Source of the DNA: PoT sp049331405 | GTDB taxonomy: Bacteria; Planctomycetota; Planctomycetia; Isosphaerales; Isosphaeraceae | Assembly: GCF_049331405.1 (NCBI RefSeq) | Contig: NZ_CP186274.1 | Location: 1,984,001 to 2,048,000, forward strand | Direction of reading: 5' to 3' | DNA: 64,000 nucleotides | Shown here: piece after piece, positions 51,654 to 61,975 of the stretch | Position numbering within the stretch: the stretch's first letter is position 1 | How the letters are laid out: the number at the start of each line of letters is the position of its first letter | Notes under the pieces: generated by a model | The model's database searches: none | What the model was told of the DNA's origin: nothing | What the model saw: the letters and a program-made list of their open reading frames with translations, nothing else | Made by a program: the position numbers and the translations under genes

Positions 51654-53453
51654 TCATCGCGGCCCGGTGAAGATCAGGTCTCCCAGGAGTTCGGCGTTGG
51701 CCCCCTTGAATCCTCCCCCGCAAGGAGCCCAGCAGGTGTAGCTCGGGAGCAGGTCGTCGTCCGGGGGCGTTCGCCTCGGCTGGAGATCGGGGAGGTTCTG
51801 GTCGAGGACGGCGACGTCGAACCCGATCCTCGTTCCCGGTTCCAGCTTCGTGGGCTCGTCGGGGTACCGGTCGAACGCCTGGATGGCCCACTCATAGGTG
51901 ATGACGCCGTCGGCACGGGTCCATGCCATGGCGGTCCTCGTCTTGTGGATATCCCCGTAGAAGAGGGCAGGGTTGTCGTTTTCCCCTTTGTAGCCATAGA
52001 CCGAGCCGAGGTCGGGGATGCCGCCGTATTGCATGGCCGGCATCGTCGCCGCCTGGAGGTCGAAGAACCCGTCCTTCCCCAGCACGAGGGGAACATGCCT
52101 CATGGTGCGGGGACCGTCCAGGAAGACCTCGACGGCGTCGGTACACCAGGGGTCGGTGTGACCGACGACCGGGATCTCGTCGCGCACGACCACGGCGAGG
52201 TAGATCCGCTGATCGTCGGGGTTGTACCCAACGTTGAAATAGGCGGTCTGCTCGCTCCCGAGCTTGTCGAAGGCGATCGCCTGGTTCCTGCCCCCCTGGC
52301 CGTTGGATTGGGTGATGGGGTATCGGGTCATCCCCTTCGGCCAGTCGTCGAGCTTGCCGTCGAGGACGATACGGTTCATCGGTGCCGCGAAGGCCGTCGG
52401 CTCGCGGTCCTGATCCACCGGCGGAGGCGAGGGAATCGACGTGGGGGCCTGGACCGTCGCATTTGCGAATGTCGAGGCCTCAGGGATCGATTTCAGGAGC
52501 CTTGTCGGTCGCTCACCGTTGTCGCGTCGATCTCGCTCCTGGTTCGCGTGAGTGGGGAGATTCTGGGCGACCTTCGCGGCAGAGGTCCCGACGATCCCGA
52601 TCCCGCAGGCAATCGCGGCCACTTTGAACCAGGTGGCGTACGTGAGGACTCGCACGGTCCCATCGACGAGGGCGGCGACCGTCGCCGAGGCCGCTCCAGT
52701 TCCGGCCTTGCCCGAGGCGGCGAGCAGTGCGGATCGCGTCGTCGCATTCAACAGGGCGGGGGGCACGACCGCCGCCGACGCCCCCCTGGCCGTCTCTCCC
52801 GCCGCGATCGCCCCGGCCGAGAACGCCACGCCTCGACGCATGAGGCGGGTCCGCAGTTGCTCGCGGGCCCGGGAGAGCCGGCCCCGGAGAGTCCCCGAGG
52901 GCCAGCCGAGCAGCACCGCGGCCTGGTCTTGCGAGAGCCCTTCAAGATAGCAGAGGACGATGGCCGCGCGATGCTTTTCAGGCAGTCCTCGGATCTCCTC
53001 GTCCAGCGCCAGGGGGTCGGCGAGGAGCCCGAGGTCGAGGCGGCCGAGGTCGTCTCCCTGCGACTCCTTCACCATCGCCGCGACCCGGCGCTCGTGGGAC
53101 TTCCGCCTCGCCGCATCTTCCCTCGCCTTGAGGGCGACCCGGTGGGCCACGCCGTGCAGCCAGCTTGCGACCGAAGACCGGTTCCTCACTGTTTGAGCCT
53201 TCCGTACCAGGACCAGGAACGTCGCCTGGAAGGCATCCTGGGCGTCGTGTTCGTCGTTCAGGACGTTGCGACAGACGCGCAGGACCATAGGCCCGTGTCG
53301 CCCCACCAGCGCCGTGAAGGCTGCCTCGGCGGCCGCCCCTTCGCCGCAACGGAACTGGTCCAGTAAGTGCCCGTCGGTCTCGGGGGCCGTCCCCCCGAGG
53401 TCGAAGAGCGTCCGCAGGTCCTGAACCACGCTATTCGACGGTCTCAACCCCAT
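51654..53453 (-). CDS. ECF sigma factor fused to membrane helix and CBM9/DOMON-like domain
   Basis: A 599-residue protein. Residues 29-108 are sigma region 2 (DEHDAQDAFQATFLVLVRKA), and 154-206 are region 4 (LSQDQAAVLLGWPSGTLRGRL). A Pro/Ala-rich linker leads to one membrane helix at 270-292 (TYATWFKVAAIACGIGIVGT). After a further linker, residues 360-599 form a beta-rich domain starting IVLDGKLDDWPKG, as in CBM9 and DOMON-like sugar-binding domains. The layout suggests a sigma factor tied to the membrane that senses a sugar outside and would be freed by proteolysis (inference). ECF fusions are known in planctomycetes; this exact layout I do not recall. Confidence 0.8.
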   Translation of the reverse strand: MGLRPSNSVVQDLRTLFDLGGTAPETDGHLLDQFRCGEGAAAEAAFTALVGRHGPMVLRVCRNVLNDEHDAQDAFQATFLVLVRKAQTVRNRSSVASWLHGVAHRVALKAREDAARRKSHERRVAAMVKESQGDDLGRLDLGLLADPLALDEEIRGLPEKHRAAIVLCYLEGLSQDQAAVLLGWPSGTLRGRLSRAREQLRTRLMRRGVAFSAGAIAAGETARGASAAVVPPALLNATTRSALLAASGKAGTGAASATVAALVDGTVRVLTYATWFKVAAIACGIGIVGTSAAKVAQNLPTHANQERDRRDNGERPTRLLKSIPEASTFANATVQAPTSIPSPPPVDQDREPTAFAAPMNRIVLDGKLDDWPKGMTRYPITQSNGQGGRNQAIAFDKLGSEQTAYFNVGYNPDDQRIYLAVVVRDEIPVVGHTDPWCTDAVEVFLDGPRTMRHVPLVLGKDGFFDLQAATMPAMQYGGIPDLGSVYGYKGENDNPALFYGDIHKTRTAMAWTRADGVITYEWAIQAFDRYPDEPTKLEPGTRIGFDVAVLDQNLPDLQPRRTPPDDDLLPSYTCWAPCGGGFKGANAELLGDLIFTGPR

Positions 53454-53864
53454 GCCTTCACCCCTCTCGCCTCGTCATCCGAAAGGTAGTGCCCCGGCCC
53501 TGTCAATTTGCTACGAATTTTTTCGATTTCTCCCACAACCGTCAGATTTGAACTGTGATGAGAGGCATTACATGGGGTGATGGTTCAGATCGAAATCGTC
53601 GCAAGTTATTTGGAATTCAAGGGAAAAGAGGGTCCGTTGCGACATTGCAGGATGCCCGAGGTCGGATCCCGCGATGAAATCATCCTCCAAGCGATGGGCG
53701 GCTCGGTCAGATCTCAGTCGAACGCCGGAACATCGAGGTGGAGAGAGGGCCCGGAACGCCAGCATCGCTCGCGCGACTCGTGAATCAAGAGAGATGACAG
53801 ATAGCCTTGCCACGGATCAATGTTTCGAATCGAAGTTCCGTCAGTATGAAACGGCCGCAGGGTG
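53454..53864. other. Intergenic region upstream of the sigma factor gene
   Basis: These 411 bases separate the sigma gene's start from the stop of the zinc-ribbon gene. A short minus-strand frame (53568-53813) is not convincing. Self-promoter of the sigma factor may lie near 53500; no conserved ECF box was identified. Confidence 0.4.
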
Positions 53865-54305
53865 CTAGACGTGGTCTAACAGCTCTTGATATCCAGGATA
53901 TTCATTCTTCCAATCGCCATAGGAGCCGGTAATACCGCATTCCGGACAGCGGCAACCGATGTAAATCCATCGCACATCTTCGATATCTTCATGCAATGCA
54001 ACTCCTACCGTGATCTCGAAGACTCTCCCACCACAGAGGCAATCACACTCTCCAAGTGTGGCTTCCTCCAGGTATTCCTCGCTGTCGCCGACGGGGTGTT
54101 CGTGGCCGCAGGCGGGGCAAGTCCTGACCGCGGCGCCCTCGTCGTCATCCAGGCTCAGCTTGAATAGCTTCCCGCCGCAGACGCAAGTGGCATCTTTGAA
54201 GTGGGTAGCCGGGTAGCCATTCTTCGTGCTGTACCCGACGAGAACGTCGCGGATCTCGGGTTGAGAATCCGCGTACCAAAACCTCCCCTTCTTCCTGACA
54301 GTCAT
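53865..54305 (-). CDS. Double zinc-ribbon protein
   Basis: A 146-residue protein with two like modules. Module one has C41-x-C43 (CVCGGKLFKLSL) and C63-x2-C66 (CPACG). Module two has C89-x-C91 (CLCGGRVFEITVG) and C120-x2-C123 (CPECG). The matching CxCGG(K/R)xF pattern points to an internal duplication. C87 and C118 are extra. Such ribbons bind zinc; a role in nucleic acid or protein binding is possible. It lies between the sigma fusion and the glutamine synthetase gene, both on the same strand. I do not know the family. Confidence 0.65.
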   Translation of the reverse strand: MTVRKKGRFWYADSQPEIRDVLVGYSTKNGYPATHFKDATCVCGGKLFKLSLDDDEGAAVRTCPACGHEHPVGDSEEYLEEATLGECDCLCGGRVFEITVGVALHEDIEDVRWIYIGCRCPECGITGSYGDWKNEYPGYQELLDHV

Positions 54306-54355
54306 CGCGGGGCTCCAATGACTCGTTTCGCCAGTTTACAAGCGTAGGAAAAGAA

Positions 54356-54395
54356 CAAGGGGTTTGAACCGGCGGAAACCGGGTCAAACCCCTTG
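54356..54395 (-). terminator. Rho-independent terminator of the glutamine synthetase gene
   Basis: CAAGGGGTTTGA (54356-54367) pairs with TCAAACCCCTTG (54384-54395); inside it CCGG pairs with CCGG (54369-54372 and 54379-54382). On the minus strand the hairpin is followed by TTCTTTTCC. It lies 56 bases after the stop. Confidence 0.75.
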
Positions 54396-54450
54396 AACGA
54401 TTCAGGTTCTCACCGAAAGCCGTCGCCGGCCTCGGCGGGATGGCCGTTCA

Positions 54451-56637
<2,187 letters not shown>

Positions 56638-57319
56638 CGAAATAAGGCTCCAACGAGAACGATGTCAGGCTGCGAAACGCGCCGAACCCCAACCCGGGCG
56701 GCCCGCGTGACGGGACGGCCGGGTCGAACCGGGACGAGCGAGCGCGTGCCCCGGACGTCGGGGGGCGGGGCACGTTCTGCGCACAGAGGGCGGATCCTGG
56801 GAGCACCTAGTCCAAGAGAAAAGCCGGGCCATCGACCATGGATCGCCGGCCCCCTGGCTCTACACGAACGACCGCCCCGTCGGGACGACGAGCCGGCTGG
56901 TCTGATCAGGGGGACTGAGGATTAGGGGATGGAAACGACTTGCGGATCAGGTTCCGTCTCGGCCTCGAGACCTCACGAACCTCGAATCAGGAAGGTTGTC
57001 AGGCCATCAATGACGCGCCACCGAACCGATCACCGCCTCAGCGGGAGAGACGCCGGTCCTGCATTTCGGTCGGAGACCGCCTTCTTGACAAGTCGGTCTC
57101 AACTTCCCATTCTCGCTTCGCAAGTGATTGTAATGGAACGCCGGTCGCTCCGCCAGACCCCGTCGGAAACCGATTTCTTCGGACTCGGGTTTTATCGGGA
57201 AGATCCGCAAACCCAAGGGCGATCGATGGCCGACGAGGCCGTATGCGTGCGTCGCTCTTGATGCCACCCCTCGAACTTTTCTCATCGAAAATGTTGAGAA
57301 GCCGCAATGTGATTACGGG
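56638..57319. other. Long intergenic region upstream of glutamine synthetase
   Basis: In these 682 bases several open frames are present on both strands but all are shadows with no good starts. The part next to the gene is probably the regulatory leader of glutamine synthetase. No RNA element was recognised. Confidence 0.45.
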
Positions 57320-57817
57320 TCACTTCTGATTCAACTTGGCGACGACCGCCTTCGGGTCGCTCTTCACTTCCTTCTCGCAAGATCCGCAGCAGATCATGAA
57401 GGACTTGCCCTCGGCGCTGACCTTGATCGGGGCGCCCATGGAGCCGAGGTGCTCGCCCGAGACCGGGCAGACGACCTGCTTCAGGGCGACCACCTTGTCC
57501 TCGGCCGGCAGCTTCTCGAGCTCGGCGACCTCGTCGGCGCTCAGGGCCTTCGACTCGGCCGCGTCGGCCTTCTTTTCCTCGGCGCCTTCCTTCTTCTCCT
57601 CACCGGCGGGAGCCGGGGACGGGGCGGCCGCCGGGCCTTCGACCTTCGGGGGTTCTTCCTTGGGGGTCTCGGCCTTGGGAGTCTCGGCCTTGTCGGCCGG
57701 CTTCTCGGCGGCGGGGCTGGTGGCAGGGGTCTCGGTCGTCGCCGGTTCGTCGCCGGCGCAGCCCACGAATGCGGCGAGCAGGGCGGTCGCCCACCAGGCT
57801 TTGCGGATCGTCAGCAT
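57320..57817 (-). CDS. Lipoprotein with CCxxC metal-site-like domain
   Basis: A 165-residue predicted lipoprotein. After a signal peptide ending AAFVGC (C20 the lipid site) comes a low-complexity Pro/Glu/Lys/Ala linker of about 90 residues. The C-terminal domain (about 110-165) reads VVCPVSGEHLG with C117, then SFMICCGSC with C143, C144 and C147, and a helix EKEVKSDPKAVVAKL. It matches the Cys domain in the exported protein at 17070. YHS/TRASH-type domains bind copper or other metals; this one may do so in the envelope (inference). Confidence 0.75.
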   Translation of the reverse strand: MLTIRKAWWATALLAAFVGCAGDEPATTETPATSPAAEKPADKAETPKAETPKEEPPKVEGPAAAPSPAPAGEEKKEGAEEKKADAAESKALSADEVAELEKLPAEDKVVALKQVVCPVSGEHLGSMGAPIKVSAEGKSFMICCGSCEKEVKSDPKAVVAKLNQK

Positions 57818-58155
57818 GGGTGTCGTCTCTCGATGGATCGACTCGGGAGGATTTCACCCCCGGCCAGGTCTCCCTCGCGCCGGGGAACCCCGGCATTGTA
57901 AGGGGTCATGCGCGGGCCGCCAAGCAGATCGTTGCGGCCCCTGGGGATCTTCCGTCCGCAAAAGCCGCCTGGGAAAAGCGGGAGGCCGGCGGCCTTTGGT
58001 CGGGTGGGAGTCGTCAAGTGCAGGGGCGTTTGATGTGAGTCGTCGGACGAGGGTGAGGGCGTCGACGGGGCACGACGCCCTGCCTGGCCGCCTTCGAAGC
58101 GATCCGCCCCTCGCCGTCATCCCGGGCGCAGGGGCGGTCGAGGGCCCGTTCGAAT
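57818..58155. other. Intergenic region between lipoprotein and HD-domain gene
   Basis: These 338 bases hold no gene I can support. Both flanking genes are on the minus strand, so the region should hold the terminator of the HD gene and the promoter of the lipoprotein, but neither stands out. Confidence 0.4.
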
Positions 58156-59205
58156 TCAGATGGATTCATGCCGATCTTCGTCGATGGGAACTTCGCGGGG
58201 GATCCCCTTGTAGAGCCGACGATTCTCGAGCGCGTAGACCTTGTCGGTGAACTCGCCCTCGGTCGTCGACCGCAGTCGTTCGCGAGCGACGATGTTCATC
58301 TTGGCGTCGAGGTCGTCGATGAAGGAGACGAGGAGCGCCTCGATCGTCTGAGGCACGACCGGGGCGCCGAAGTCTCGCTTGCCGTGGTGCGAGAGGATCG
58401 CATGCTCGAGGAGGAGCAGGGTCTCCTCGGGGAAGCCGTCGATCTTGCGGGCGGTCTCGCGGACGAGGTCGCGCCCCATCAGGACGTGCCCGATCAGGCA
58501 GCCTTCCTTGGTGTACTTGGCCTCGACGGGGTGATAGTCCAGCTCGCGGAGCTTGCCGATGTCGTGCAGGATCGCCGAGGCGACGATCACCCCCTTGTTC
58601 AAGGGCGGGTTGAGCTGCTGGTAGTAATTCGCATAGTGATCGGCCAGGAACCCGGCGATCCTCGTCATGCTCCAGACGTGCTCGAGCAGCCCCGCGGTGT
58701 AGCTGTGGTGGAAGCTCGACGCCGCGGGCATCTTCTTGAAGAGGTCCGAGTTCTCGCTCAGGATCGTGCGGACGAGCTCCTTGAGGTACGGGTCGTCGAT
58801 GCATTTATTGATCCGGTCGTGGATCGACTTGAGCAGGTCCTCGGGGTTGAAGTCGGAGCTATCGACGAGGTCGGCGAAGTCGTAGCCGTCGATCGCGTCG
58901 TCGTCGGTGGCGACGCGCAGCTCGATCACCTCGAGCTGGAAGCCGTAGCGGACCTTCCAGTCCCCCTTGACCCTGAGCCGGTAACCCAGCCCTTCCGTCA
59001 GGGTCTCCGCAAGCTCCCTGAGCGCATTACCCGACCAGAAGGGCGCGACCATGGTGACGCGGCGGTCGCGGAAGTGGCATTTGACGAACGGCTTGCCGTG
59101 CTTGTCGACGCCGATGTCCTTCTTCACGAGCGCAGCGAAGCAGGTCGCCTCCTGGCCGTGGGTCAGGTCCGAGAGCCTAATCACTGCCGTGTCTGTGCCG
59201 GCCAT
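58156..59205 (-). CDS. OB-fold plus HD-domain phosphohydrolase (YhaM-like)
   Basis: A 349-residue protein. The N-terminal part (about 5-120) has an OB-fold: IRLSDLTHGQEATCFAALV and KPFVKCHFRDRR. The C-terminal part is an HD domain: SFHHSYTAGLLEHVWSMTRIA, then SAILHDIGKLRE with the metal-binding HD pair, and LSHHGKRDFGAPV. This is the layout of YhaM/CBF1, 3'-5' exoribonucleases and related nucleases. I chose ATG 59205 (MAGTDTAVIRLSDL) with AAGGGG nine bases upstream rather than a start 22 codons earlier. It diverges from the flavoprotein gene. Confidence 0.85.
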   Translation of the reverse strand: MAGTDTAVIRLSDLTHGQEATCFAALVKKDIGVDKHGKPFVKCHFRDRRVTMVAPFWSGNALRELAETLTEGLGYRLRVKGDWKVRYGFQLEVIELRVATDDDAIDGYDFADLVDSSDFNPEDLLKSIHDRINKCIDDPYLKELVRTILSENSDLFKKMPAASSFHHSYTAGLLEHVWSMTRIAGFLADHYANYYQQLNPPLNKGVIVASAILHDIGKLRELDYHPVEAKYTKEGCLIGHVLMGRDLVRETARKIDGFPEETLLLLEHAILSHHGKRDFGAPVVPQTIEALLVSFIDDLDAKMNIVARERLRSTTEGEFTDKVYALENRRLYKGIPREVPIDEDRHESI

Positions 59206-59347
59206 GGGCCATCGCCCCTTTTCTTCTACAAGGTCAAATGCGGGCTGAGGTGTGGTTCGCGTCGCGATCACGTCATCCGTCTCTTATCGGCACGGCGGGG
59301 GCCTTTTCTCCAGTAATCATCTGACTACTACGATTCAAGGAGATAGC

Positions 59348-59419
59348 ATGTCCAACTGTACCCCTGCAATAGTGAACGTCAGTTCTCTTATGGTAGAGGG
59401 CCGGTCCTGCGGGAAATGA
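59348..59419 (+). CDS. Candidate 23-residue leader peptide
   Basis: A very short frame begins at ATG 59348 with AAGGAG five bases before it, a full ribosome site. It encodes MSNCTPAIVNVSSLMVEGRS and three more residues, then stops at 59419, 51 bases before the flavoprotein start. The good ribosome site is the only evidence. It could be a regulatory leader peptide or chance. Confidence 0.25.
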   Translation: MSNCTPAIVNVSSLMVEGRSCGK

Positions 59420-59470
59420 TGAAGGGACGAAGACTCCGTCGTTCTTGGAATCAGGTGGCAGGATCAGACC

Positions 59471-61078
59471 ATGTCGACATCACGAAGCGGGCAGGGTGCG
59501 GGCGAGACGCTGGGGATCCTCCCCCTCCCCGCCCCGATCGGCGATCTGGCGGCGAGCCGTTGGGATGTCATCGTGGTGGGCGCGGGGCACAACGGCCTGA
59601 CCTGCGCGGCCTATCTCGCCAGGGCCGGCAAGCGAGTCCTCGTGCTGGAGTCGCGGAGGCGGATCGGCGGGGCCTGCACGATCGACGAGGTCTGGCCCGG
59701 CTATCGGATCTCGCCGTGCGCCTACCTCGTCGGCCTGCTGCACCCGCTCGTGACGGAGGAGCTCGACCTCGCCGGCCACGGCTTCGAGTGGTTCCCCGCC
59801 AGCGCGGGCATGTTCGTCCCCTTCGACGACGGCTCGAGCATCCAGCTCTGGGACGACGACGAGGCCTGCGACGCCGAGGTTTACAAGCTCGCCCCCGGCG
59901 ACCTCGAAGGTTGGCGGGCGATGGGGGACGTGAAGCGGCGGCTCCGCGACGCGATCCGCCCCGCCGGCTCGCAAGACCTCTGGATCGGCCCGGCTCCCAC
60001 CCGCGAGCAGCTCGAGGACCGGATCGGCAACGATGCCGAGGCGAAGAAACTCCTCTTCGAATGGTCGATGGTGGAGTTCGTCGAGCATTACTTGAAGGAC
60101 GAGCGGCTCCAGACCGCCTTGCTGGGGCAGGGGGTGATCGGCACCAACGCCAGCCCCCACGACCCCGGCACGGCCTCGATCCACTTCCACCACGCCTCGG
60201 GCCGACTGGGCGGCTCGCCGGGCCTCTGGGGCTACGTCAAGGGGGGCATGGGGACCGTCTCCTTCATCCTCTGCGACATCGCGCGTGAGGCGGGAGCCGT
60301 CGTCGCCGCGGGCGTCCCCGTCGCACGGATCATCCCCGGACAGGGGGTCGAGCTGGAAGGGGGCGAGCGCATCGACGCCCCGATCGTCGTCTCGAACGCC
60401 GACCCGATCGTGACCCTGCGCCTTCTGGGCGACGCCGCCGACCCCGCCTGGCGATCGAAGGTCGAGTCGGTCCCGATCCGGGGCTGTACCGTCAAACTCA
60501 ACGTGGCCCTCAAGGAGCTCCCGAACTTCCGCGCGCGTCCCGGCACGAAGCAGCCGCACCATCTCGGCCAGATCAACACCCCCCTGAGCAAGGAAGAGTG
60601 GCGTACGGCCCCGCAGATCGCCCGCGAGGGACGCTTGCCCGAGCGGCTCTGGACCGAGCTCTACTTCCACACCGCGCACGACAAGAGCGTCGCCCCGGAC
60701 GGCGTCCACACGATGAGCGTCTTCTCGCAGTACGTCCCCTACGAATTCGCCGAGGGCACCTGGGACACGCGCCGGGACGAGGTCCGCGCCCTCGCCCTGA
60801 AGTCAATCGCCCGCTACTGCGACAACATGCCGGATGCCGTGATCGACGTCCAGGTCCTCGGCCCTCCCGACATCGAGCAGGCCGTCGGCCTGACCGGCGG
60901 CCACATCTTCCAGGGCGAATGCTTGCCGCCCTACATGTGGGACCGGCGCCTCACCCCGCGCACGCCGATGCCGGGCGTCTACCTCTGCGGCGCCTGCACC
61001 CACCCCGGCGGCAGCGTCATCGCCATCAACGGCCGCAACGCCGCGATGGAAGTCCTCCGGGACAATCCGGGCGTCTGA
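59471..61078 (+). CDS. FAD-dependent oxidoreductase, CrtI/PYROXD2-like
   Basis: A 535-residue flavoprotein. The FAD-binding motif is VVGAGHNG, with the glycines at G37-G42, followed by LVLESRRRIGGAC, the second part of the dinucleotide site. VSNADPIVTLRLLG and the C-terminal PGVYLCGACTHPGGSV match the carotenoid/phytoene desaturase and PYROXD2 group. True CrtI sits next to CrtB or other carotenoid genes; none is here, so a PYROXD2-like amino-oxidase or desaturase role is equally likely. The frame is long and clean. A terminator hairpin follows 31 bases past the stop. Confidence 0.85.
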   Translation: MSTSRSGQGAGETLGILPLPAPIGDLAASRWDVIVVGAGHNGLTCAAYLARAGKRVLVLESRRRIGGACTIDEVWPGYRISPCAYLVGLLHPLVTEELDLAGHGFEWFPASAGMFVPFDDGSSIQLWDDDEACDAEVYKLAPGDLEGWRAMGDVKRRLRDAIRPAGSQDLWIGPAPTREQLEDRIGNDAEAKKLLFEWSMVEFVEHYLKDERLQTALLGQGVIGTNASPHDPGTASIHFHHASGRLGGSPGLWGYVKGGMGTVSFILCDIAREAGAVVAAGVPVARIIPGQGVELEGGERIDAPIVVSNADPIVTLRLLGDAADPAWRSKVESVPIRGCTVKLNVALKELPNFRARPGTKQPHHLGQINTPLSKEEWRTAPQIAREGRLPERLWTELYFHTAHDKSVAPDGVHTMSVFSQYVPYEFAEGTWDTRRDEVRALALKSIARYCDNMPDAVIDVQVLGPPDIEQAVGLTGGHIFQGECLPPYMWDRRLTPRTPMPGVYLCGACTHPGGSVIAINGRNAAMEVLRDNPGV

Positions 61079-61109
61079 TTCGGAAATCTCGGCCTGTGCA
61101 ATGCGAAAA

Positions 61110-61137
61110 GGCCGGGGCGGCTTCCACCGCACCGGCC
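61110..61137. terminator. Hairpin between flavoprotein and ferritin-like genes
   Basis: GGCCGG (61110-61115) pairs with CCGGCC (61132-61137), and GCGG (61117-61120) with CCGC (61127-61130), around a six-base loop with one mismatch. It lies between converging genes. Confidence 0.55.
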
Positions 61138-61164
61138 CGTCCTTAATTGAGTTTGATCCGTCGA

Positions 61165-61662
61165 TCAGTCGGACGCGACGGCCTGAAGGTTGATGGTCGA
61201 TTCGGCCAGGTCGGATAACGACGCGTCGGTGTCCTTCTCCTCGACGAGCGTCGCTTCGAGCAGCTTGACGACGGCCTTCTCCCCGAGCAGCCTCGCGTAA
61301 GCCCGGACCGATCCGTAGCCGGCCATCTCGTAATGCTCGACGCGCTGGGCGGCCGCGATGAGGGCGGCGTCCTTGACCTCGGGCTCGGCGTCCTCCTTGA
61401 TCGTCTCTTCCCCCTCCTCGATCAGGCCCTGGATGGCCTTGCACGTCTTCTTCTTCGCCTTCACGCCGAGTTGTTCGAAGGCCTCCTCGAGTCGCGTGAC
61501 GTGTCCCTCGGTCTCCTTCAAATGCTTCTGGAAAGCCTCCTTGAGGTCGGTCGAGGTCGCCGCCTTGGCCATCTTGGGGAGGGCCTTGGTGATGCGATGC
61601 TCGGCATCGTAGAGATCCTGAAGCTGCTCGATGAGCAGGTCGCGCAGAGTTTCGAGCTTCAT
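61165..61662 (-). CDS. DUF892 (YciE/YciF) ferritin-like protein
   Basis: A 165-residue ferritin-like four-helix protein. It starts MKLETLRDLLIEQLQDLYDAEHRI, then HLKETEGHVTRLEEAFEQLG and AAQRVEHYEMAGYGSVRAYA, which supply the Glu and His ligands of a di-iron-like site. DUF892 members are linked to stress and pellicle formation and may bind metal. I chose ATG 61662 (MKLETL), with GAGAGG seven bases upstream. Its neighbours, the KGG protein and this one, are both stress-type and point the same way, but do not overlap. Confidence 0.88.
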   Translation of the reverse strand: MKLETLRDLLIEQLQDLYDAEHRITKALPKMAKAATSTDLKEAFQKHLKETEGHVTRLEEAFEQLGVKAKKKTCKAIQGLIEEGEETIKEDAEPEVKDAALIAAAQRVEHYEMAGYGSVRAYARLLGEKAVVKLLEATLVEEKDTDASLSDLAESTINLQAVASD

Positions 61663-61975
61663 GGGTTCGCCTCTCGGGTGACATTGCAATGCTGCTATGA
61701 GATCCCAACGGCCACCGATGGGATTCGGTATGGATTAGAGACTTACTTACTTTATCAATCTTAAGGCTGTAGCCGCCCCCGTCGAATTCGCGTGCGACCG
61801 TCTTAACGTCTCAGGAGACTTCATCCGTTCGCTCCTTCCCTTGCGTCACTCGGAACCCGGGATCTCCTATCCGCCCAGCGGTCTGCTCGGCAGTGCGAAT
61901 CCTATGCCCTCGTGGGAGAGGTGGACCTGGAGGTGGAGCAGGGCGGCGACCGCTGCGGTCGCCGCCCTGCTAGCA
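61663..61975. other. Intergenic region with KGG terminator hairpin
   Basis: These 313 bases include the promoter region of the DUF892 gene and, at the far end, a strong inverted repeat at 61937-61971. AT-rich positions 61720-61770 hold four ACTT-type repeats. No gene is supported. Confidence 0.45.
61937..61971 (-). terminator. Perfect hairpin just past the KGG gene
   Basis: AGCAGGGCGGCGACCG (61937-61952) pairs perfectly with 61956-61971 around a three-base loop, four bases beyond the stop codon at 61976. The T run is missing. Confidence 0.6.

Noticed and set aside
53568..53813. Small minus-strand frame upstream of the sigma factor gene
   Set aside because: 81 codons without a ribosome site, domain or neighbour support.
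59416..60288. Plus-strand frame starting next to the mini-ORF
   Set aside because: It is the second frame of the flavoprotein gene with Arg/Gly/Ala-rich product; the true gene starts at 59471.
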